A stretch of 64,000 bases of DNA from positions 62,001 to 126,000 of the forward strand of contig NZ_CP080327.1 of assembly GCF_019443285.1 (NCBI RefSeq). Direction: 5' to 3'. Positions within the stretch are counted from its first letter, which is position 1. Every line of letters starts with the position of its first letter. This document shows, piece by piece, positions 58,923 to 64,000 of this stretch. A program made the position numbers and the translations under genes. This stretch comes from Aquisediminimonas profunda (GTDB lineage Bacteria > Pseudomonadota > Alphaproteobacteria > Sphingomonadales > Sphingomonadaceae). Under the pieces are notes generated by a model. The model saw only the letters and a list, made by a program, of their open reading frames with translations, was not told the DNA's origin and made no database searches.

Positions 58923-61178
58923 TCAGCCGAATCGATTGTCTCGGGGAAATCCCGTTGGTGGCATCCGCCCGGCAGCACCGCGCGCAACACGCCACAAGGT
59001 CAGGTCGGCTTCAGTGCGCGTACGCCCGGTTTCGCCGCCCATCGGCCAACTCAGCCCCTCTTCGAAGCGGAAGCTCGTCGCATCGGACAGACCGCCGTCG
59101 CGGTACTTCTGGAGCGTAACCCCCTGCCCGCGCGTCATTTCGGGCAGCTCCTCAAGCGGAAAGACGACGAGCTTGCGGTTGTCCCCCACAACTGCCGCAT
59201 AATCATGGCCGGCAGGAATCGTCCGCGCGACCGCCAGCTTGGCGCCGGTCCGCACATTGACGACCTGTCGGCCCTTGCGCGTTTCGGCAACAACCTCTGA
59301 CGCATTGGCGACAAACCCCTTGCCGTCGGAAGCCGCCAGCAGGATGCGCTCATCGGCCCGGGCGGGAAAGAGATTCACGATGCCGACGCCATCGGGCAGG
59401 TCGATCATCAGGCGCACAGGTTCGCCAAAGCCCCGCCCGCCCGGCAGCTTGTCAGCCCCGAGCGTGAAGAACCGGCCATCTTCGGCTGCAAGCAGGATCT
59501 TGTCAGTCGTCTGGGCGTGAAATGCGAAGGCCGGGCCGTCGCCATCCTTGAACTTCAGTGCCTCGGCCGTGTCGAGTGCGACATGGCCCTTCATTGCGCG
59601 GACCCAGCCGCGCTGTGACATGATGATGGTAATCGGCTCCCGCTCGATCATGGCTTCCAGCGGGATATCCTTTGGAGCCGCCGCTTCGGCAATAAGCGTC
59701 CGGCGCTTTCCGATGGCCGTGTCGGGACCATAGGCCTGCCGCAGCGTGGCAAGATCCTTCTTCAACTTGGTCTTCTGACGCGCGGGGCTTTCTATGAGCG
59801 CGACAAGACCTTCGCGTTCCTCGGCAAGCTTTTCGCGCTCGGTCTTGATCTCGAATTCCTCAAGTCGCCGCAACGACCGCAGCCGCATGTTGAGAATGGC
59901 CTCGGCCTGCCGGTCATTGAGACTGAATTCGGCCATCATGACGGGCTTGGGCTCATCCTCGGTGCGGATGATCTCGATCACGCGATCGAGATTGAGATAG
60001 GCGATCAGATAACCGTCGAGCAGTTCGATCCGATCATCGATCTTGCCGAGCCTGTGCTGCGCCCGGCGAACCAGCACGTCGATCTGGTGCCGGATCCAGC
60101 GCGTCAGCACATCCTTGAGCGACAGCACCCGCGGCGTGCGGTCCGCATCCAGCACATTCATGTTGAGCGAGATGCGGACTTCAAGTTCGGAGAGTTTGAA
60201 GAGGCTTTCCATCAGCACATCGGGATCGACCGACCGGCTGCGCGGTTCGATCACGATGCGAATGGCTTCATCCGATTCATCGCGGACATCGGCCAGGATC
60301 GGCAGCTTCTTGTCATTGATGATCGCGGCAATCGCCTCGATCAGCTTGCCCTTCTGAACCTGGTAGGGAATTTCCGTGACGACGGCGACCCATGTCCCGC
60401 GCCCCTGATCCTCGACATGCCAGCGGGAGCGGACACGAAAGCCGCCGCGCCCTGTCGCATAGGCTTCGGCAATGACCGCCGCGCTGTCGATGATCTGCCC
60501 TCCGGTCGGAAGGTCCGGACCCTTGATATGTTCCAGCAGCGCCGCAGCGTCGGCATTCGGTTGCTCGATCAGGAGCGTCGCAGCGTCGATAATCTCTGCA
60601 ACATTGTGCGGCGGAATGCTTGTCGCCATGCCCACCGCAATGCCGCTCGCCCCGTTGGCGAGAAGGTTGGGGAAAAGGCCGGGGAAGATTTCAGGCTCTT
60701 CATCCTCGCCATTGTATGTCGGCTTGTAATCGACCGTGCCATCATCAAGCCCGGACATGAGGGCAATGGCAGAGGGTGTCAGCCGCGCTTCGGTGTAGCG
60801 ATAAGCCGCGGCATTGTCGCCATCGACATTGCCGAAATTACCCTGCCCGTCGACAAGTGGATAACGCAGCGCAAAATCCTGTGCGAGGCGGACCATTGCG
60901 TCATAGACCGACTGATCGCCATGCGGGTGATATTTGCCGATCACGTCACCCACGACGCGCGCGGACTTCTTGTAGGCGCTCGCCGGGTCGAGCTTCAGCA
61001 GCCGCATGGCCCAGAGCAGGCGGCGGTGGACCGGCTTCAGTCCGTCGCGCAGGTCAGGCAGCGAACGCGCCGTGATCGTCGACAGCGCATAGACCAGATA
61101 ACGCTCCGAAAGCGCCGTATCGAAGGGCGTATCAAAAGCTTCACCGGGAACGGGCGCTGGATCGATCAGGTCAGACAT
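58923..61178 (-). CDS. parC: DNA topoisomerase IV subunit A
   Basis: Decatenates daughter chromosomes with ParE (751 residues). Seen: [19 protein letters not shown], the QRDR helix [15 protein letters not shown], the catalytic tyrosine Tyr128 in [14 protein letters not shown] and the long coiled-coil region around [15 protein letters not shown]. In the quinolone-contact position equivalent to GyrA Ser83/ParC Ser80 this protein has Gln89. The C-terminal beta-pinwheel is shorter than in GyrA and lacks the GyrA box, supporting ParC over GyrA. Confidence 0.95.
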   Translation of the reverse strand: MSDLIDPAPVPGEAFDTPFDTALSERYLVYALSTITARSLPDLRDGLKPVHRRLLWAMRLLKLDPASAYKKSARVVGDVIGKYHPHGDQSVYDAMVRLAQDFALRYPLVDGQGNFGNVDGDNAAAYRYTEARLTPSAIALMSGLDDGTVDYKPTYNGEDEEPEIFPGLFPNLLANGASGIAVGMATSIPPHNVAEIIDAATLLIEQPNADAAALLEHIKGPDLPTGGQIIDSAAVIAEAYATGRGGFRVRSRWHVEDQGRGTWVAVVTEIPYQVQKGKLIEAIAAIINDKKLPILADVRDESDEAIRIVIEPRSRSVDPDVLMESLFKLSELEVRISLNMNVLDADRTPRVLSLKDVLTRWIRHQIDVLVRRAQHRLGKIDDRIELLDGYLIAYLNLDRVIEIIRTEDEPKPVMMAEFSLNDRQAEAILNMRLRSLRRLEEFEIKTEREKLAEEREGLVALIESPARQKTKLKKDLATLRQAYGPDTAIGKRRTLIAEAAAPKDIPLEAMIEREPITIIMSQRGWVRAMKGHVALDTAEALKFKDGDGPAFAFHAQTTDKILLAAEDGRFFTLGADKLPGGRGFGEPVRLMIDLPDGVGIVNLFPARADERILLAASDGKGFVANASEVVAETRKGRQVVNVRTGAKLAVARTIPAGHDYAAVVGDNRKLVVFPLEELPEMTRGQGVTLQKYRDGGLSDATSFRFEEGLSWPMGGETGRTRTEADLTLWRVARGAAGRMPPTGFPRDNRFG

Positions 61179-61232
61179 GGGGCTGCCCCTAGGCCATCAC
61201 GAAATGCGCGACAACGCCCCAGCAGCGAAATT

Positions 61233-62267
61233 CTACTGATCCGCCTCGACCGCGTAACCTGCATCCTTCCAGGCCTTCATGCCGCCATCAAGTGCGACGG
61301 CCCGCATGAAGCCCAATTGTTTGAGCGTCGCGGCAGCAAGGGTGGAGATCTTGCCGAATTCGCAGCAGGCAAGAATGCGCACGGTCGGATCGGGGAAAAG
61401 GTCATTGATGCGCAATTCGAGCTGACCACGGGCGAGATGCCGGGCGCCGGGAATATGGCCTTTCTCGAAGGCATCCTTTTCGCGGACGTCGAGGACAATC
61501 AGGTCGTTTGTACCCCGCGCAAGCTGTTCGTGGAGTTCGGCAAGCGACATGAACGGAACCGTGTGGGCCGCTTCGCTCAAGAGCTGCTCTACCGTGATGC
61601 CGCCGCTCATATTGGTGCGCAGTGCTTCGGTCAGGTGAGTGGGGGCGGCCAGGTTCAGTTCGCGCATCATGGCGACGAATTCCTGCCTGTCCCGCTTCTG
61701 CAGGCGGGGATTGGTCTCAATCTCCCGGCCGATCGTCGATTCACTGTTGCCCTTGTAATCATGGCCGGGAAAGACGCGGGTCGCCTGATCGAATTTGAGC
61801 AGTCGCCCGAACAGGCTGTCATAAAGCTGCTCGGGATCACCCGTCGGCAAATCGGTCCGCCCTGTCCCGCCAATCAGCAGCGTATCGCCTGTGAAGAGCG
61901 CGTCCCCCGCACTGAAGCACATAGAATCGCGGGTGTGCCCGGGCGTTGCCAGCGCCACCAGCCGGATATCCCCGGCGACAAGCATTTCACCATCATCAAG
62001 CCGCATGTCCGCAAATGGCGCCGGACTCTTCCGACCATGCACGACCGGGACGCCAAGCGCTGCACCAAGCTGGCGCGACGCGGAGAAATGATCGGCATGC
62101 GTATGCGTGTCGAGCAGGTAACAGAGCGAAAGCCCGTCGCGCGCAATGGCGGCCTTGTAGCGCTCGACGAGGTGGATTTCAGGATCGATCAGGATCGCCC
62201 GCCCGCTTGTTTCGCAACTGATCAGATAGGATCTGCAGCCGCCGTTCGCGAATGGTTCGATGTGCAT
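61233..62267 (-). CDS. Persulfide dioxygenase-rhodanese fusion
   Basis: A 344-residue fusion. Residues 1-230 are an ETHE1-like metallo-beta-lactamase domain (LDTHTHADHFSA at 52-63, LATPGHTRDS, LFTGDTLLIGGTGRTDLP, VFPGHDYKGN) that oxidises glutathione persulfide to sulfite; residues 240-344 are a rhodanese (LIVLDVREKDAFEKGHIPGA) with active-site loop LACCEFGKIS. Fusions of this kind couple sulfide oxidation to thiosulfate formation. GGGAGG lies seven bases before the ATG. It is divergent from the ars operon, sharing a 169-base promoter gap. Confidence 0.87.
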   Translation of the reverse strand: MHIEPFANGGCRSYLISCETSGRAILIDPEIHLVERYKAAIARDGLSLCYLLDTHTHADHFSASRQLGAALGVPVVHGRKSPAPFADMRLDDGEMLVAGDIRLVALATPGHTRDSMCFSAGDALFTGDTLLIGGTGRTDLPTGDPEQLYDSLFGRLLKFDQATRVFPGHDYKGNSESTIGREIETNPRLQKRDRQEFVAMMRELNLAAPTHLTEALRTNMSGGITVEQLLSEAAHTVPFMSLAELHEQLARGTNDLIVLDVREKDAFEKGHIPGARHLARGQLELRINDLFPDPTVRILACCEFGKISTLAAATLKQLGFMRAVALDGGMKAWKDAGYAVEADQ

Positions 62268-62378
62268 GGACCGCCTCCCCCTCTTTGGACCGACAGGCTA
62301 CTCCATTTTTTCCGAGTCCGGCAAATCTTCTCCGAAGCCTGTTTCTGGGACAGACCAACCTCGTGATCGCACAACGGC

Positions 62379-62414
62379 TTGACAGACCTCCCAATATTAC
62401 CATATTTCCATAAT
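62379..62414 (+). promoter_or_regulatory. Promoter/operator region of the ars operon
   Basis: TTGACA (62379-62384) is a perfect -35; ATATTT lies 17 bases on (62402-62407). The AT-rich stretch between and after contains the palindrome ATAATTAT (62410-62417), an ArsR-type site candidate that would overlap the -10 and block RNA polymerase until arsenite binds the regulator. Confidence 0.45.
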
Positions 62415-62436
62415 TATAGAATCATTGGAGAATTTC

Positions 62437-62781
62437 ATGGACGGGCCAAAAGTCATTCGCGCGCTTGGCGCTCTTGCGCAGGAGCACCGGCTGGCCGCTT
62501 ACCGCCAGCTTGTTCAGGCCGGTCCTGACGGGATGGCGGCAGGTGCGCTCTCAGAAGTGCTGGGTGTCCCGGCATCGTCGATGAGTTTCCACCTTGCCCA
62601 ACTCGCCAATGCCGGGCTTGTCGTCCAGCGTCGGCAGAGCCGCTCCATCATCTATTCTGCAGACTATGGGGCGATGAATGCCCTCATGTCCTACATGACC
62701 GAAAACTGCTGCGGCGGTGCCCAATGCTCCCCGGGCAATGCCTGCGATTCACCCTCCACCGAAGCAAAGGATGCCGCATGA
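62437..62781 (+). CDS. arsR: ArsR-family arsenical-responsive repressor
   Basis: Winged-helix metal-sensor repressor (114 residues). The HTH is clear (GALSEVLGVPASSMSFHLAQL, in parts GALSEVLGVPAS and SMSFHLAQLANAGLV), and the C-terminus carries the cysteine cluster ENCCGGAQC (Cys91, Cys92, Cys97) plus NACDS (Cys103), the position used for arsenite binding in C-terminal-type ArsRs. GGAGA lies six bases before the ATG at 62437. Its stop overlaps the arsI start (ATGA). Confidence 0.9.
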   Translation: MDGPKVIRALGALAQEHRLAAYRQLVQAGPDGMAAGALSEVLGVPASSMSFHLAQLANAGLVVQRRQSRSIIYSADYGAMNALMSYMTENCCGGAQCSPGNACDSPSTEAKDAA

Positions 62782-63251
62782 AGCGTTTCCATGTCCATGT
62801 CGGGGTCTCCAACCTCGACCAATCCATCGCTTTCTACTCCAGTCTTTTCGGCGCCCCGCCGAGTGTCACCAAATCCGACTATGCAAAGTGGATGCTCGAG
62901 GACCCACGGATCAATTTTGCGATCTCCCGCAAGTGCGGCGCGACAAAAGGTGTGGAACATCTTGGCCTGCAGGTCGAGGACAAGTGCGAACTCTCAGACG
63001 TCTATGGCCGACTGAAGGCCGCCAAGGGCCCGGTGCTGGAGGAAGGCGCCACAACCTGCTGCTACGCCAAATCGGAAAAGAGCTGGATTGCCGATCCCGA
63101 TGGCGTCGTCTGGGAAGCGTTCCTGACAACGGGGGACAGCACCATCTATGGCCAAGGCCCCGATTTTGCAGGCCTCGCCTCGGACAATGCAGCCGCCAAC
63201 GCTTGTTGCGCTCCACAAGTGGCCGCGCCGGCAGCATCCCCCTGCTGCTGA
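62778..63251 (+). CDS. arsI: ArsI/CadI-family glyoxalase-like C-As lyase
   Basis: Fe(II)-dependent glyoxalase-superfamily enzyme (157 residues) that breaks the carbon-arsenic bond of methylarsenite and aromatic arsenicals. Seen: N-terminal metal ligand region RFHVHVGVSNLDQS (His5/His7), GVEHLGLQVED (His61), the vicinal pair TTCCYAKSEKSW (Cys94-Cys95) that binds trivalent arsenic and WEAF (Glu113). Vicinal cysteines distinguish ArsI from the cadmium-induced CadI-like homologues. A Cys-rich tail (ANACCAP...SPCC) is present, unusual for the family. Second gene of the operon, with ATGA overlap. Confidence 0.88.
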   Translation: MKRFHVHVGVSNLDQSIAFYSSLFGAPPSVTKSDYAKWMLEDPRINFAISRKCGATKGVEHLGLQVEDKCELSDVYGRLKAAKGPVLEEGATTCCYAKSEKSWIADPDGVVWEAFLTTGDSTIYGQGPDFAGLASDNAAANACCAPQVAAPAASPCC

Positions 63252-63264
63252 AAGGGCGGACCCC

Positions 63265-63783
63265 ATGAAAGACAAAATCTACAACGTGCTGTTCCTCTGC
63301 ACGGGCAACAGTGCGCGCTCGATCATCGGCGAAGTCCTCATGAACCATGACGGCGCCGGTCGCTTCAAGGCCTTCAGTGCAGGCAGCCAACCGAAGGGTG
63401 AGGTACACCCGGAGGCCTTGAAATTGCTCTCCGGCCTGGGATTCGCAACAGACGGGCTCCGCTCAAAGAGCTGGGACGAGTTCACCGGACCCGGCGCGCC
63501 CGAGTTCGATTTCATCTTCACGGTCTGCGACAATGCGGCCGGTGAAATATGCCCCGTCTGGATTGGTCATCCGATGACGGCACATTGGGGCATCGAAGAC
63601 CCCGCGGCCGCATCAGTCGCGGATCAGCCTGAGGCCTTCCGGCAGGCGCTGCGCTACCTGCGGCGGCGCATCGAGCTCTTCCTCACCCTGCCGCTGGACA
63701 GCCTTGATCGCATGGCGACCGAGCGCACGCTCAAGGAAATCGGCCACAGCGAAGGCACGACAGCGCTCAGGCAGGACGCATGA
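63265..63783 (+). CDS. arsC: Arsenate reductase, LMW-phosphatase type
   Basis: Low-molecular-weight protein-tyrosine-phosphatase-fold arsenate reductase (172 residues). Seen: the P-loop [12 protein letters not shown] with nucleophile Cys12 and Arg18, [14 protein letters not shown] and [14 protein letters not shown], whose cysteines could complete the disulfide cascade. It reduces arsenate to arsenite for export by the next gene. AAAGGGCGGA precedes the ATG; the stop overlaps the acr3 start by ATGA. Confidence 0.88.
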   Translation: MKDKIYNVLFLCTGNSARSIIGEVLMNHDGAGRFKAFSAGSQPKGEVHPEALKLLSGLGFATDGLRSKSWDEFTGPGAPEFDFIFTVCDNAAGEICPVWIGHPMTAHWGIEDPAAASVADQPEAFRQALRYLRRRIELFLTLPLDSLDRMATERTLKEIGHSEGTTALRQDA

Positions 63784-64000
63784 ACGCAACCCTCTCCGCA
63801 TCAGCCGGCATTGAGGCGCCACTGAAGCAACTCTCCTTCCTCGATCGGTACCTGACAGTCTGGATCTTCGCCGCGATGGCACTAGGTATCGCGCTGGGTT
63901 CGCTCGTCCCCGCCATTCCCGAAACGCTTGGCGCCCTGTCGATCGGCTCGACAAGCATTCCGATTGCCATTGGTCTCATCCTGATGATGTTCCCGCCACT
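63780..64000 (+). CDS. Arsenite efflux permease ACR3 family, N-terminal part
   Basis: The first 73 codons of an integral-membrane carrier; the rest lies beyond the right edge. Seen: a short N-terminal tail and the first helices [20 protein letters not shown] and [15 protein letters not shown], matching the start of ACR3 (bile/arsenite/riboflavin transporter superfamily), ending in the conserved MMFPPL. ATG overlaps the arsC stop. It completes a regulator-lyase-reductase-pump operon. Confidence 0.85.
   Translation, partial: MNATLSASAGIEAPLKQLSFLDRYLTVWIFAAMALGIALGSLVPAIPETLGALSIGSTSIPIAIGLILMMFPP

Noticed and set aside
60054-62366. 770-codon plus-strand frame opposite parC and the persulfide dioxygenase
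   Set aside because: Both minus-strand genes carry complete family motifs; the opposite frame has none and is a composition effect.
1-64000. tRNA, rRNA, CRISPR, prophage or insertion-sequence features
   Set aside because: No cloverleaf, regular spaced repeats, transposase or integrase frame was found on reading both strands.

Overview
The window is a GC-rich alphaproteobacterial chromosome segment that fits the order Sphingomonadales; I cannot name the genus. The evidence is two large TonB-dependent receptors of the sphingomonad type, a PEPxxWA-CTERM protein, an RNase E with an acidic S1 insertion, the conserved blocks rplY-pth-ychF and rne/amidase/PBP1A/prfB, a full CtrA box, and a ROSE-type leader on an Hsp20 gene. 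No rRNA, tRNA, CRISPR array, insertion sequence, integrase or phage gene was seen. The genes read as stable core chromosome with a few accessory modules.

Layout. 1-4.6 kb: guaA 3' end, RidA, an ArsC/Spx-fold reductase, glycerophosphodiesterase, a secreted hydrolase and glutaryl-CoA dehydrogenase. 4.6-8.2 kb: panD, a 27-codon hydrophobic ORF, rplY, pth, ychF and a group II truncated haemoglobin behind a perfect FNR/FixK box. 8.2-13.1 kb: a DUF4136-like lipoprotein, a TonB receptor and an amino-acid permease. 13-17.3 kb: an uncharacterised catabolic cluster (Rieske oxygenase, FAD oxidoreductase, BetI-like TetR regulator, class II aldolase) with a palindromic operator in the divergent gap. 17.3-22 kb: small envelope proteins, an acyltransferase, a metallo-beta-lactamase-fold enzyme, an FMN 2-hydroxyacid dehydrogenase and heat-regulated hsp20.

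22-27.9 kb: the least explained block, with two paralogous thymidylate-kinase-like proteins, an ICMT-like membrane methyltransferase, a CHAD-like helical protein, a MobA-like nucleotidyltransferase and an MVF/Wzx-type flippase. 28-34 kb: sdhB, a PaaI-type thioesterase, zapE, a hydrolase, a pirin remnant next to REP-like hairpins, an M20 peptidase and a DsbA-like protein coupled to a BepA-like protease. 35.4-43.8 kb: rne, a cell-wall amidase, PBP1A, prfB and a lipoprotein methyltransferase. 43.8-51.6 kb: phaR, a second TonB receptor behind an AT-rich leader, alr, an MHS-family transporter and an aldo/keto reductase. 51.5-58.6 kb: glmS, very small membrane proteins, an SNase-like protein, a SpoIIAA-like protein with its own FNR-type box, several hypothetical proteins and the PEPxxWA-CTERM protein. 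58.6-64 kb: parC, a persulfide dioxygenase-rhodanese fusion and the divergent operon arsR-arsI-arsC-acr3, cut by the right edge.

Main leads: (i) a possible CtrA-driven small RNA at 58.74-58.86 kb; (ii) two FNR/FixK boxes with nearly the same geometry, at a haemoglobin gene and at a SpoIIAA-like/38-residue membrane-protein pair; (iii) the 22-28 kb kinase/CHAD/flippase block; (iv) three tiny membrane-protein genes below normal annotation cut-offs. Functions are inferred from motifs read by eye; no database search was run.
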